NCBI RefSeq assembly: GCF_900106535.1
Contig: NZ_FNOH01000008.1
Span: 124,001-188,000, forward strand
Reading direction: 5' to 3'
Length of the DNA stretch: 64,000 nt
Source: Myxococcus xanthus
GTDB taxonomy: Bacteria; Myxococcota; Myxococcia; Myxococcales; Myxococcaceae
Position numbers and translations under genes: made by a program. The number at the start of each line of letters is the position of its first letter. The first letter of the stretch is position 1. Below are positions 34,203 to 43,460 of the stretch, piece by piece. A model generated the notes under the pieces. The model was not told where the DNA came from, made no database searches, and was given only the letters and a program-made list of their open reading frames with translations.

Positions 34203-35213
34203 GTGTCTCGTCCCCGACTCATCAAAGAATCCTCAGAAGCGTCCGCGCCGCTCGAGCGGGAGCTGCTGGTCCGCATCCATGACCTCATGGTGAAGACGCG
34301 CGTCCTCGAGGAGCGCCTCATCCAGATGTACAAGCAAGGCCACGGATACTTCTGGATTGGCGGCCCCGGCGAGGAGGCGTTCAACGTCTCCCTGGGCCTG
34401 CTCATGAAGAAGGGCCAGGGCCCCGACTTCGACTATCTGCATGCGCACTACCGGCAGTCCGGCACCCTGCTCGCGCTGGGTGAGGAGCCCATCGGCTCCC
34501 TGCGGCAGATGAAGAACACGGCCACGGACCCGTATTCGGGCGGCCGCAACTTCGCGGGCCACTACTCCGCCCGGAAGTACAACGTGGCGCCGGTGTCCTC
34601 GCCCATCGAGGTCCAGTACGCCATCGCCCCGGGCACGGCCATGGTGCAGAAGCGCCACGGCGGTGACGGCATCACCATCGTCACCGGTGGCGACGCCGGC
34701 ACGGCCGAGGGCGATTTCGCCTCGTGCCTGGTGTGGAGCAGCCGCCCCGCCAACCCGCTGCCCATCCTCATCATCGTCACCAACAACAAGTGGGGCATCT
34801 CCACGGCGGCGGAGGGCCAGCACGGCGAGCAGCGCATCAGCGACCGCGGCAAGGCCTTTGGCATCCGCAGCAAGACCATCAACGGCAACGACGCCGTGGA
34901 GGCCTACACCGAGCTGCGCGAGGCCATGGCCTACGTGCGCACGGAGCGCAAGCCCTTCCTCCTGGAGGCCAACGTGTCGCGCCTGTACGGCCACTCGTCC
35001 GCCTCCGGAGCCAACTACGTGAGCAACGAAGTCGACTGCCTCACGGACTTCGAGGCGAAGCTGGAGAAGGACGGCGTCCTGACGCGAGAGCAGATGGACG
35101 CGCTGCGCAACAGCTACACCGAGGAGATGGCCGCCGCCGCCCGACAGGTGCGCGACGAGCCACAGCCCGACCCCGAATCCATCTGGAAGCACATCTACGC
35201 GGAGGACAAGTAA
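34203..35213 (+). CDS. 2-oxoacid dehydrogenase E1 component, alpha subunit
   Basis: A 336-residue thiamine-diphosphate enzyme subunit. A helix LMVKTRVLEERLIQMYKQG is followed by HYRQSGTLLALG, and by the ThDP/Mg site GGDAGTAEGDF...NNKWGIS (about residues 160-200) with the Asn-Asn/Lys variation. A phosphorylation-loop-like ISDRGKAFGI segment follows. With E1 beta it decarboxylates pyruvate or branched-chain 2-oxoacids and passes the acyl group to E2. The best guess is the branched-chain type, important for iso-fatty acids in myxobacteria, but the acetoin or pyruvate type cannot be excluded. The start is a GTG at 34203 with a GAGGAAGG site 5 nt upstream. It lies 3 bp before E1 beta. Confidence 0.85.
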   Translation: MSRPRLIKESSEASAPLERELLVRIHDLMVKTRVLEERLIQMYKQGHGYFWIGGPGEEAFNVSLGLLMKKGQGPDFDYLHAHYRQSGTLLALGEEPIGSLRQMKNTATDPYSGGRNFAGHYSARKYNVAPVSSPIEVQYAIAPGTAMVQKRHGGDGITIVTGGDAGTAEGDFASCLVWSSRPANPLPILIIVTNNKWGISTAAEGQHGEQRISDRGKAFGIRSKTINGNDAVEAYTELREAMAYVRTERKPFLLEANVSRLYGHSSASGANYVSNEVDCLTDFEAKLEKDGVLTREQMDALRNSYTEEMAAAARQVRDEPQPDPESIWKHIYAEDK

Positions 35214-35216
35214 CCC

Positions 35217-36275
35217 ATGGCGAACATGGCACAGGCCATCCGCATGGCCCTGCACTACGCCGAGGAGCACCTGGGCGTCACCGACATCTTCGGCGAGGAC
35301 GTGGGCGCCCCCCTGGGCGGCGTCTTCACCTGCACGCAGGGCCTGAAGACGACGTGGAACTCTCCCCTGGACGAGCGCGGCATCATCGGCGCGGCCATGG
35401 GCATCGCCATGGCCGGCGGACGGCCGGTGGCGGAGATCCAGTTCTGCGACTACGTCTACAACACCATCGACCTGCTGAAGCTGGCGGGCAACACCAGCTG
35501 GTCCACCTTCGGTGACTGGAACCTGCCCATGGTGGTGCGCACGCCGGTGGGCAGCGGCATCCGCGGGTCCATCTACCACTCGCACTCGTTCGACGCGACG
35601 ATGACCCACATCGCCGGGTGGAAGGTGGTCATGCCCTCCACGCCGCTGGACGCGTACGGGCTGCTCATCACCGCGTGCCAGGAGAAGAACCCCGTCATGT
35701 TCCTGGAGCCCAAGGCGCTCCTGCGCGTGAAGGGCGAGGAGCGGATTCCGGGCGAGCCGGAGGATGACCGCGCGCTGTCGAAGCTCATCGACGCGCCGCT
35801 GGGAGACCGCTCCCAGTGGAAGCCGCAGTGGCCCACGGGCCTGGAGGCGTACGCGGTGCCCTTCGGCAAGGGCAAGATCGTGCGCGAGGGCACGCAGCTC
35901 ACCGTGGTGAGCTACGGCCGCACCCTGCCCCTGTGCACGAAGGCCGCGGAGACGCTGGCCGCGGACGGAATCAGCGCGGAGGTCATCGACCTGCGCTCGC
36001 TGTGGCCGTACGACTGGGAGCTCATCAAGGCCTCCGTCCAGAAGACGGGCCGCGTCCTCTTCGTCAACGAGGACACCGAAGTGACGAACTTCGGCGAGCA
36101 CCTGGTGCGCCGCACGGTGGAGGAGCTGTTCTACTCGCTGCTGGCCCCGCCGCGGCTGCTGGCCGGCAAGTTCCTGCCGGGCATCGGCCTGGCGGACGCG
36201 CTGGAGATGGCGTCGGTGCCGCAACTGGGTGACATCACCACCGCCATCCGGTCGCTCGCGGGCGAGCAGCCGTAA
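35217..36275 (+). CDS. 2-oxoacid dehydrogenase E1 component, beta subunit
   Basis: A 352-residue transketolase-like subunit. It has an FGEDVGAPLGGVFTCTQGL loop, ERGIIGAAMGIAMAGGRPVAEIQF (ThDP pyrimidine face with catalytic Glu), then RTPVGSGIRGSIYHSHSFDA and a C-terminal domain with VVSYGRTLPLC, EVIDLRSLWPYD and NEDTEVTNFGEH. These match the E1 beta of branched-chain or pyruvate dehydrogenase complexes. The gene is translationally adjacent to E1 alpha and is followed by a strong hairpin terminator, so the operon is just these two genes. E2 and E3 must be encoded elsewhere. Confidence 0.9.
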   Translation: MANMAQAIRMALHYAEEHLGVTDIFGEDVGAPLGGVFTCTQGLKTTWNSPLDERGIIGAAMGIAMAGGRPVAEIQFCDYVYNTIDLLKLAGNTSWSTFGDWNLPMVVRTPVGSGIRGSIYHSHSFDATMTHIAGWKVVMPSTPLDAYGLLITACQEKNPVMFLEPKALLRVKGEERIPGEPEDDRALSKLIDAPLGDRSQWKPQWPTGLEAYAVPFGKGKIVREGTQLTVVSYGRTLPLCTKAAETLAADGISAEVIDLRSLWPYDWELIKASVQKTGRVLFVNEDTEVTNFGEHLVRRTVEELFYSLLAPPRLLAGKFLPGIGLADALEMASVPQLGDITTAIRSLAGEQP

Positions 36276-36332
36276 GAGCGGCACCCACAATCCCCTGCTC
36301 GTGAGCCCCTTGTCTCACGGGAGAAGCACCCC

Positions 36333-36366
36333 GGGCCGCCATTCCTCTTTGAAGGGATGGCGGCCC
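36333..36366. terminator. Strong hairpin terminator after the E1 operon
   Basis: GGGCCGCCATTCC (36333-36345) pairs with GGGATGGCGGCCC (36354-36366) over 13 bp with one G-U and an 8-nt loop. A smaller CGTGAG/CTCACG hairpin sits just upstream. It lies 57 bp after the E1 beta stop and before the GNAT gene. Confidence 0.65.
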
Positions 36367-36387
36367 ATTCGTTAGACTCCAAAAGCT

Positions 36388-36885
36388 TTGTCACAGCCAA
36401 TCTTCCGGACAGCCACTCCCGTCGCTGGCGCTGATGCGCCGGCCTTCCGTATCCGCCGCGCCCGCCGGGGTGACGCCGAAGCCATGGCGTCGCTCCTCAA
36501 GGAGCTGGGCTACCCCCAGGGGACGGACCAGCAGACGGTCCACTGGGTCGTCAGCCATCCGGAGATTGAAATCTTCGTGGCCGGCGACCCGCAGGACCGG
36601 CCCGTGGGCATGGTGTCCTTCTCCCACCGTCCCCAGCTCCGGCTGCGCGGACGCGTGGGCACCATCGACGAATTGGTGGTGACGGAGACCTGGCGTCGTC
36701 GCGGCGTGGGCCGCGCGCTCATCCGGCAGATTCTGGAGCGCTGCAAGGTGCTGAGCGCGAAGCAGCTCCAGCTCGTCTCACCCATGACGACGACGCCGGA
36801 GACGCGCAACTTCTACACGGCGTGTGGCTTCACCGAAATCGACTCGGGCGTGTTCCGCCACGTCGATACGGAATCCCAGCGCTGA
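36388..36885 (+). CDS. GNAT family N-acetyltransferase
   Basis: A 165-residue acetyltransferase: an IRRARRGDAEAMASLLKELGYP start typical of the fold, an LVVTETWRRRGVGRALI segment holding the acetyl-CoA loop RRRGVG, and a C-terminal LVSPMTTTPETRNFYTACGF with the Asn/Tyr pair. The only start codon before the fold is a TTG at 36388, with an in-frame TAG 15 bp earlier and no clear ribosome site. A terminator directly upstream isolates it from the E1 operon. The acceptor substrate is unknown. Confidence 0.85.
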   Translation: MSQPIFRTATPVAGADAPAFRIRRARRGDAEAMASLLKELGYPQGTDQQTVHWVVSHPEIEIFVAGDPQDRPVGMVSFSHRPQLRLRGRVGTIDELVVTETWRRRGVGRALIRQILERCKVLSAKQLQLVSPMTTTPETRNFYTACGFTEIDSGVFRHVDTESQR

Positions 36886-36900
36886 CCGCGGCGAGGCGGC

Positions 36901-36923
36901 GGGCACCGTCATTCGAGGTGCCC
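36901..36923. terminator. Hairpin between convergent GNAT and PilZ genes
   Basis: GGGCACC (36901-36907) and GGTGCCC (36917-36923) form a perfect 7-bp stem between two converging stops and could act in both directions. Confidence 0.45.
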
Positions 36924-36930
36924 CCGTCCG

Positions 36931-37296
36931 CTATCGCTTGAAGCTGTCCACCACGCGCTGAAGCCGGGCCCGGTCCTCGTCGCTCATGTCCGTGAAGCGC
37001 ACGCCAATGGCCTCGGCCTCGTCGCGCACCCAGGCGATGACGCCGGTGAGGTGGAACTCCTCGCCTTCAATGGCCATGGACAGCCGGACGTGGGAGCCCA
37101 CGTCGTAGGACTTCCGCGTCAGCAGGCACAGGCCGCCCGCGGAGATGTTGATGGAGTACGCACGCAGCGCCCGCGCCGCGTCCTGCGTCTGGTTGAAGCG
37201 AACCTCGAACCGCGCCGCCACACGCTCATCCGCCCGCCGGTTCGCGTATGCGGCTGGATCCCCGTTCTCCATGTCATCCGCCGCCTTGGTTGTCAT
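36931..37296 (-). CDS. PilZ-domain protein
   Basis: A 121-residue single-domain protein. It has an RRADERVAARFEVRF segment holding the basic RxxxR-type c-di-GMP contact, a YSINISAGGLCLLTRKSYDVG segment (the D/N-x-S-x-x-G half of the PilZ motif) and a final GVIAWVRDEAEAIGVRFTDMSDEDRARL, as in the TIGR02266-like PilZ proteins of myxobacteria. It probably senses cyclic di-GMP, with effects on motility or polysaccharide in this group. The ATG at 37296 starts the charged linker; the longer frame adds 21 unlikely residues. Confidence 0.85.
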   Translation of the reverse strand: MTTKAADDMENGDPAAYANRRADERVAARFEVRFNQTQDAARALRAYSINISAGGLCLLTRKSYDVGSHVRLSMAIEGEEFHLTGVIAWVRDEAEAIGVRFTDMSDEDRARLQRVVDSFKR

Positions 37297-37504
37297 ACGC
37301 ACCCGATAGCCCCCACGTTCGACGCTCCTGGCGAACACCACGCTGCTTCCCACACCCACAGTCCCACAGGGTGACGCGCCAGGCCAACCTCCAGGCCCCG
37401 GGCGCCAGCCAAGTGTCCGCTGCTTTCCACGCCTGATTCAAGAGGCCCCCTCTATCGAATTCGGGTGCCTATGTCCTCGGAGACTTCCCCGGGAGAGCTC
37501 TGGA

Positions 37505-38380
37505 ATGCGTGTAGACCGCCGCTATGTGTTGACTGGAACCCTGGCTTTGGCCCTCTGGGCCGTGGCCTGCAACGGCGGCAACGGGCCGGGCCCCGGCGCC
37601 CCGCGGGACGCGGGCACCGATGGAGGCAGAACGCCCACCGTGGACGGTGGCGGGACGGACGCGGACGGCGGCGCGCGGGACTTCGCCTGCAACGTGGCAC
37701 GGCAGGAAGGCTGTGCCGACGGCCAGGACTGCTACTTCGCGGACCTGGCGGACGGCGGCACCGGCAGCCGCTGCTTCGAAGCGGAGTGCGACGTGGTGGC
37801 CCAGGACTGCGCCCAGGGCCAGCGCTGCACGTATGCGATGGAGAATGACGTCACCCAGCGGCGCTGCGTGGCCCCGGGCACCGCGGACGAAGGCGCGCCC
37901 TGCACGCTGGCGCCCAGTGACGGGCGCCTGGCCTACGACACCTGCCGGCAAGGATTGTTCTGCCGCGAGGCGCCTGACGGCGCAGGAAGTGGATTTACTT
38001 GCCAGCGCCTGTGCCATGCCACGACCCAATGTGGGAACACGAGCGAGTGCAACACCGTGCTCCGCCTGGATGGCACCAAGGAGCTGCCGCTGGTCTGCGG
38101 CCCGCCGTCCACGGCGTGCACCCCCTTTGGCGATGACTGCGAGGCGCCACTGAGCTGCTACCCGTCCACGTCCGGTCCGCTGTGCGCGGGCAGCGGCAAT
38201 CGGACGGAGGGGCAGTCGTGCGACTTCAGCAATCAATGCGCGCCGGGAAGCGCGTGTGTGAATGCAGGAGGCGGCCTCACCTGCCGCCCGCTCTGTCAGC
38301 CCGGTGGCACGCCCGCCTGCTCTACGGGCGGCTGCCGGGCATTGGATGGCAACCCAGGCGTGGGGGCTTGCGTCCCCTAG
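37505..38380 (+). CDS. Cys-rich lipoprotein
   Basis: A 291-residue protein with a signal peptide and lipobox AVAC (Cys about residue 22), then a Gly/Asp/Pro-rich linker and a domain with more than 20 cysteines spaced as in disulfide-rich modules (CNVARQEGCADGQDCYF, GCRALDGNPGVGACVP). Surface lipoproteins of this type are numerous in myxobacteria. No ligand or function can be read. It is followed by the SGNH lipoprotein on the same strand after about 120 bp. Confidence 0.75.
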   Translation: MRVDRRYVLTGTLALALWAVACNGGNGPGPGAPRDAGTDGGRTPTVDGGGTDADGGARDFACNVARQEGCADGQDCYFADLADGGTGSRCFEAECDVVAQDCAQGQRCTYAMENDVTQRRCVAPGTADEGAPCTLAPSDGRLAYDTCRQGLFCREAPDGAGSGFTCQRLCHATTQCGNTSECNTVLRLDGTKELPLVCGPPSTACTPFGDDCEAPLSCYPSTSGPLCAGSGNRTEGQSCDFSNQCAPGSACVNAGGGLTCRPLCQPGGTPACSTGGCRALDGNPGVGACVP

Positions 38381-38503
38381 ACAGCAGGCCGGTCGCTGTG
38401 GCGGGCGGCCAGGCAGACGAGGCTTCGGAGGCGGAGGGTTCCCAGACGGCCGGCTGGCAGGGCACGGTGTGGTGTGCATCCTGCAAAGCCGGGAGGAATG
38501 GGA

Positions 38504-39778
38504 ATGGGAATGAAGCCGGGGTGGCGGAGCGTCGTCGTGTGCGCGAGCAGCGCGCTGCTGGCGTGTACTGGCAGCGTGGTGGAGCCACCCGACGGGGACC
38601 TGCCACCCGACGACGACAGCCGCGCTTCCACGATGGAACAGAACGCGCCGGACGCGTCACTGGAAGTCGCGCCCGTGTTGGTGCTGAACGACGGGCGGGA
38701 GGTGCAGGCCGTGCCGCCTTTCGCGCCGCCGGCGACTTCGTTCCAACCGGGCTTCCATCAAGCGCTCCGCGCGTCCCACTCAACGGGAAGCGTGACGACC
38801 TTCCGCATGCGCGTGCCGGTGGCGCGTGACGGCGGGCGCATCCGCGTGACGTTCCGCGCGGGCAACGGAAGCATGACGCTGGTGCGCGCCACCGTGGCCC
38901 AGGCGGGCGCCAATGGAGCGCTGGCGTCCACGCCGGTGAAGCTCTCCTTCGATGGCGCGGAGGGCTTCACCGTGGACGCGCGCTCGCGGAAGACGTCGGA
39001 CCCGGTGGACTTCCCGGTGGCGTTCCGGGACGAACTGGCCATCACGTTCGAGGCCCGTGGCGCGCTGGCGGCCAGCACCATCAGCGCCTTCCCAGGCAGC
39101 TTCGCGCGCGTGGGGAACCATGCGCTGGTGACGGGCGCGCTGGGCGGCACCCTGTTCGACCGCGCCGTCGGAGTGGCCACCGTCGACGTGGAAGGTTCCA
39201 CGGGCCGTGCCTTCGTGGCCATTGGCGACAGCATCACCGAGGGCTACGTCGACACGAAGAACGACACGCGCAACGCCTGGCCCGCCAAGGTGGAGGCCGC
39301 GCTGGGCGTGCCCGTGGTGAACGCGGGCGTGAGTGGCCAGGGCTTCTACGACGCGCTGGCGCACCTCGACGGCGAGGTGCTGGCGCTCCAGGGCATCACC
39401 GACTGCATCGTCCTGCTGGGCACCAACGACCTGGGCGACAAGGACTCCCTGTCCCTCATCCAGGCGCGGATGAACACGATGCTGGGCCGGCTCGCGCCTT
39501 TCTGCCGCACCTGGGTCAGCACCCTGCTGCCCAAGGAGAAGTCGAACTACGCGCCCTACGAAGTGGTGAAGAGCCAGCGGCCGGAGCTCAACACGTGGCT
39601 CCGCAGCGGCGCCGCCGGCCCGGACATCATCGACCTGGAGGCGGTGACGCGCCAGCCAGCGAACGTGCACTTGTTCCTCGACGGGCTGGATGTGGACGGC
39701 ATCCACCCCAGCGTCGAAGGCCACCGGGTGATGGCGGACGAAGTCACGCGCGTGCTGCGCGAAGAGGGCGGCCTCTAG
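38504..39778 (+). CDS. SGNH/GDSL-hydrolase lipoprotein (esterase)
   Basis: A 424-residue protein with a lipobox LLAC near residue 21. An N-terminal beta-rich domain of about 170 residues precedes an SGNH hydrolase domain with block I AIGDSITEG (nucleophile Ser), block II Gly in NAGVSGQGFYD, block III GTND and block V DGIHPS with the catalytic Asp and His. Relatives deacetylate or de-esterify polysaccharides and lipids outside the cell. The ATG at 38504 was picked because GGGAGG lies 7 nt upstream; the nearby in-frame ATGs at 38498 and 38510 fit the spacing less well. Confidence 0.85.
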   Translation: MGMKPGWRSVVVCASSALLACTGSVVEPPDGDLPPDDDSRASTMEQNAPDASLEVAPVLVLNDGREVQAVPPFAPPATSFQPGFHQALRASHSTGSVTTFRMRVPVARDGGRIRVTFRAGNGSMTLVRATVAQAGANGALASTPVKLSFDGAEGFTVDARSRKTSDPVDFPVAFRDELAITFEARGALAASTISAFPGSFARVGNHALVTGALGGTLFDRAVGVATVDVEGSTGRAFVAIGDSITEGYVDTKNDTRNAWPAKVEAALGVPVVNAGVSGQGFYDALAHLDGEVLALQGITDCIVLLGTNDLGDKDSLSLIQARMNTMLGRLAPFCRTWVSTLLPKEKSNYAPYEVVKSQRPELNTWLRSGAAGPDIIDLEAVTRQPANVHLFLDGLDVDGIHPSVEGHRVMADEVTRVLREEGGL

Positions 39779-39792
39779 CCGCGCCCCCGCGC

Positions 39793-40506
39793 TCAGCCCT
39801 TGCGCGAGCCGAGCACGCCGTGGAGCACCAGCAGCTCCGCGAGCCCCGGCGGCGCCAGAATCCAGTCGTCCTCCGTGGGCACCCAGCGCACCGGGGCCCC
39901 GGCCCCCTCCAGCAGGCGGTTCACCTGGAGGAGCAGCGGCTCGAAGGTGGAGACGGGGGCCTCCCGGCTCCCCTCCGGCGCCGACACGTCGTGTCCACCG
40001 GGCTCCAGGCGGAAGGCGGCGCGGCCTGGCTGGGGCGTCACCTCGAAACCGGGCAGGTACGGCTGCATGGCGGCCTGGAGCCGCTCCAACAGCGCGCCGT
40101 CCTCGTAGGGGTGGGACAGCTCCCAATCGAAGAAGGTGGGCAGCTGCGCGAGCAGCTCCAGGTGCAGCGGGTTGGCGCGGCTCTGCCGCCAGTGGTGCTC
40201 GGCCAGGTCATAGGCCGTGGCGGGCACGCGCAGCTCGTACTTCTCCAACTTCGCGAGCAGCTCGCCCATCCGCTCCACCAGGTCCGCGGGCGGCTCGGCG
40301 CGGGACACCCAGCCCCAGTCCGCCACCGACTGCCCGCGCCGCTGGCCTTCCACCCGGTCCCCTTCACGCAGTTGGAGCTGCGGCTCCGGGGCCTCCTCTT
40401 CCGGGTACAGCCCCGCGTGCAGGAGCGGCCCGCCCGATTCGGGCCGCAGCCGCGCGAAGCGGTGCGCCGGGTTGACCTCCACCACGCTGAACGTCTCCCT
40501 GGCCAT
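39793..40506 (-). CDS. Conserved-looking protein of unknown function, 237 aa
   Basis: A soluble acidic protein. Its first 60 residues (FSVVEVNPAHRFARLRPESGG and an LREGDRVEGQ strand) have the rhythm of an OB-fold or cold-shock-like barrel. The rest is helical with a Trp/Pro-rich C-terminus. No catalytic motif was seen. GAGGAG lies 6 nt before the ATG at 40506. It starts 33 bp after the phosphoenolpyruvate carboxylase gene and is probably co-transcribed with it. Confidence 0.6.
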   Translation of the reverse strand: MARETFSVVEVNPAHRFARLRPESGGPLLHAGLYPEEEAPEPQLQLREGDRVEGQRRGQSVADWGWVSRAEPPADLVERMGELLAKLEKYELRVPATAYDLAEHHWRQSRANPLHLELLAQLPTFFDWELSHPYEDGALLERLQAAMQPYLPGFEVTPQPGRAAFRLEPGGHDVSAPEGSREAPVSTFEPLLLQVNRLLEGAGAPVRWVPTEDDWILAPPGLAELLVLHGVLGSRKG

Positions 40507-40539
40507 CACCGTCTCCTCGGATGTCCGACGTCGCGGAGC

Positions 40540-43209
40540 CTACCCGGTGTTGCGCATGCCGGCGGCGATGCCGTTGAGCGTGAGCAACAGTGGACGATCC
40601 ACCTCCGCCTGGCCCTCGCGCTTGCGCTTGAGCAGCTCCACCTGGAGGAAGGACATGGGGTCCACATAGGGGTTGCGCAGGGAGATGCTGCGCTGGAGCT
40701 GCGGGTTGTTGTCGAGCAGCTTCGACTCGCCCGTCAGCCGCTTCACCTGCCTGCGCGTGCGCCGGTGCTCCTGCTGGATGCGCCGCCACAGCGAACGGGT
40801 GGCGGGAGGCGCCAGCGACGCGTAACGCCCGGCGATGGCCATGTCCGACTTCGCCAGCACCATGGTGACGTTGTCGATGACGGCGCGGAAGAAGGGCCAC
40901 TCCTGGTACATGCGCTTGAGCTGCGCCGCCCCACCCTCCTCCTTCGAGAAGGCCTCCAGCGCCGAGCCCACGCCGTACCAGCCCGGGAGGATGGCCCGGT
41001 TTTGCGTCCAGGCGAAGACCCACGGAATCGCGCGCAGCGTGTCCAGGCCTCCCGCCCTGCGCTTGCTGGGGCGCGAGCCGATGGGCAGCGACGCAATCTC
41101 CTCCACCGGCGTCGCGGCGGTGAAGAACTCCAGGAACCGTGGGTCCTCCCACACCAGGGCGCGATACGCCTTGCGCCCCGTCTCCGCCAGCGTGTCGAAC
41201 ACGGTGCGGAAGGTGCGCTCGGCCTCGGGCTCCGGTCGCGGCTGCGCATCCAGCGTGTGCAGCAGCACGCCGCCCAGGATGAGCTCCACCGTGCGCCGCG
41301 CCAGCTCCGGGCGCGCGTACTTGTGGTCCAGCGCCTCGCCCTGCTCCGTCGCCTTGTAGCCACCCGCCACCGCGCCCGGCGGCAGCGCGAGAATCGCCTC
41401 CTGCGCGGGACCACCGCCACGCGCCACGGACTCGCCGCGGCCGTGGAAGAGTCGCAGCGGGACGCCCGCCTCACGAGACACCTCCGTGAGCGCCACCTGC
41501 GCGCGGTACAGCGCCGCGCTGGCCGCCAGGAGCCCCACCTCCTTGCCGGAGTCGCTGTAGCCCACCATCACTTCCTGGCCACCGCGCACGTCCAGGTGCT
41601 TGCGGTACTCCGCGTCCGCGAAGAGCGTGCGCAGCACGTCCGGGCCCGAGTCCAGCGCGCCCAACTGCTCGAACAGCGGCACCACATTCGCCGTGGCGCA
41701 GCCCCGCTTCTCGTCCCACAGGCCCGCGTGCTTCAAGCAGCGGAAGGCCGCGAGCACGTCCTCGGCGGTGCTGGCCATGCTGAGGATGAGCGTGCGGCAC
41801 GCGGACTCACCCGACTCCGACTGGGCCTCCTTCAGCCGCGCCAGCACTTCCAGGAGCCGCGCCCCACCTTCCGTCGGCGCCGGGCCCCCGTTGAACGAGC
41901 CCGCCGCGCTCACCGCGTCCTCGGCCGGCGCGCGCACCTCCAGCTCCGCCAACGACAGTCCCAGCGCGAGCACCCGCTCCCGGACCTGCCGCACGTCGCG
42001 AAGTCCCGCGTGCGTGCCCTTCGACGCCTCCAGCGCGCGGCCCAGCACGTCCAGGTCCGCCAGCAAGGCCTCCGGCGTGCGGTAGGCGCCCTGCGGCATG
42101 GGGACGCTCGTCCCGGCGCGCTGCTGCGTCACGTAGTGGAGCGCACGGTGCAGCCGCTCCTCCATGAAGCGCAGCTTGTGCCGCAGCGGCTCGCCCGGGG
42201 TACGGGGACCGTAGCGGCGCTCGGTGTCGGGCAGCTCCTCCGCGTCCTTCGCCACCGAGCTCAGCAGCTCCTCGGACGGCTTCGCGTGACGCGCCGACTG
42301 GGACAGCCGCCCGCCCAACCGCTCCAGGTCAAGCAGCAACCGTCGCAGTCCTCGGGCCCGGTGCGCGCGCAGCGTGTCCGCGAACACGTCGGGCGTCACC
42401 AGCGGGTTGCCATCCATGTCCCCGCCCACCCATGAGTGGATGCGCACGGGCGTGTCCACCGGCCCCAGCGGCTCGCCGTAGGCGCGCTCGAAGGCCCAGT
42501 CCAGCAGCTCGGGGAGCAGGGACAGCTCGTCGGCGAGCACCTCCTCCACGTACCAGAGGACGTTCTTCACCTCGTCACCCACGGTGGGGCGCTCGCGGCG
42601 CAGCTCGTCCGTCTGCCACAGGAGGGTGATTTCCTCGCGCAGCAGCGCCAGGTTCACCGAGGACTCGCGCGGCGTCAGCTCGCAGCGGTCCCGCTCCTCC
42701 AGCAGGCCCGCCATGCGGTAGAGCTTCTCCAGCAGCGTGCGGCGCACGGCCTGCGTGGGGTGCGCGGTGAGCGTCAGCGTCACGCGCATGGTGCGCATGG
42801 CCTCGCGCACGCGCTCCGCGGGGATGCCCGCTTCCTTGAGCACTTGCAGCGTAGCCTCCAGCGAACCACGCTGGGGCTTGGCGGACGCGACCTCCGCGTG
42901 GGTGCGGGCGCGGCGGATGCGGTGGTGCTGCTCCGCCAGGTTCACCAACTGGAAGTAGACGGAGAAGGCGCGCAGCACCGGCTCGGCCCGTTCCAGCGGC
43001 AGGCGTTGGAGCACCTCCGCCAGCTCGGCCGCCACCGCGCGCCGGCCGGCCACGGGGCCTCGGCGGCGCTGGATGGCGAGGCGGCGCACTTCTTCTTCCA
43101 GGTCGAAGAGCGCCTGCCCTTCCTGTTCGACGAGGACTTCTCCCAGGAGCCGGCCAAGCAGGCGGACATCCCGGCGCAGCGGCTGATCCACGGCACGCAG
43201 TCGGGCCAT
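40540..43209 (-). CDS. ppc: Phosphoenolpyruvate carboxylase
   Basis: An 889-residue protein of the length normal for bacterial Ppc. It carries TLTAHPTQAVRRTLLEK with the catalytic His, GGDMDGNP, the GYSDSGKEVG substrate loop and FHGRGESVARGGGP, and ends in the characteristic NGIAAGMRNTG tail. It adds bicarbonate to PEP to give oxaloacetate, the anaplerotic feed of the TCA cycle, acting as a cytoplasmic tetramer. The allosteric aspartate site should be near the C-terminus. The start is an ATG at 43209. Confidence 0.95.
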   Translation of the reverse strand: MARLRAVDQPLRRDVRLLGRLLGEVLVEQEGQALFDLEEEVRRLAIQRRRGPVAGRRAVAAELAEVLQRLPLERAEPVLRAFSVYFQLVNLAEQHHRIRRARTHAEVASAKPQRGSLEATLQVLKEAGIPAERVREAMRTMRVTLTLTAHPTQAVRRTLLEKLYRMAGLLEERDRCELTPRESSVNLALLREEITLLWQTDELRRERPTVGDEVKNVLWYVEEVLADELSLLPELLDWAFERAYGEPLGPVDTPVRIHSWVGGDMDGNPLVTPDVFADTLRAHRARGLRRLLLDLERLGGRLSQSARHAKPSEELLSSVAKDAEELPDTERRYGPRTPGEPLRHKLRFMEERLHRALHYVTQQRAGTSVPMPQGAYRTPEALLADLDVLGRALEASKGTHAGLRDVRQVRERVLALGLSLAELEVRAPAEDAVSAAGSFNGGPAPTEGGARLLEVLARLKEAQSESGESACRTLILSMASTAEDVLAAFRCLKHAGLWDEKRGCATANVVPLFEQLGALDSGPDVLRTLFADAEYRKHLDVRGGQEVMVGYSDSGKEVGLLAASAALYRAQVALTEVSREAGVPLRLFHGRGESVARGGGPAQEAILALPPGAVAGGYKATEQGEALDHKYARPELARRTVELILGGVLLHTLDAQPRPEPEAERTFRTVFDTLAETGRKAYRALVWEDPRFLEFFTAATPVEEIASLPIGSRPSKRRAGGLDTLRAIPWVFAWTQNRAILPGWYGVGSALEAFSKEEGGAAQLKRMYQEWPFFRAVIDNVTMVLAKSDMAIAGRYASLAPPATRSLWRRIQQEHRRTRRQVKRLTGESKLLDNNPQLQRSISLRNPYVDPMSFLQVELLKRKREGQAEVDRPLLLTLNGIAAGMRNTG

Positions 43210-43460
43210 ATGGTGCGACGGTAGCCGCTGAGCAGCGAACTGGCCCGCATTTCCGCGCGAGAAAGTGACGTGCGCCCGCGAATCACGGCGAGGCGTCTGT
43301 CATTCCCGGCCGACTCGGCCCCGAAACGCGCCAGCACGCGCCACCGCCCGAAAGCCACCCGGCCCCGTGGCTCCTGAGCCACACACCCGCCCGGTCCAGG
43401 CCTTGCACAACAGGCCTCCCGTGGGCCGCGAACGACACCGCGGCCGAGGAGCTTGTCGCC

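Noticed and set aside
39595-42435. 946-aa plus-strand frame opposite the phosphoenolpyruvate carboxylase gene
   Set aside because: His/Arg/Gln-rich composition typical of the antisense frame of a GC-rich gene; no motif; the opposite strand is clearly ppc.
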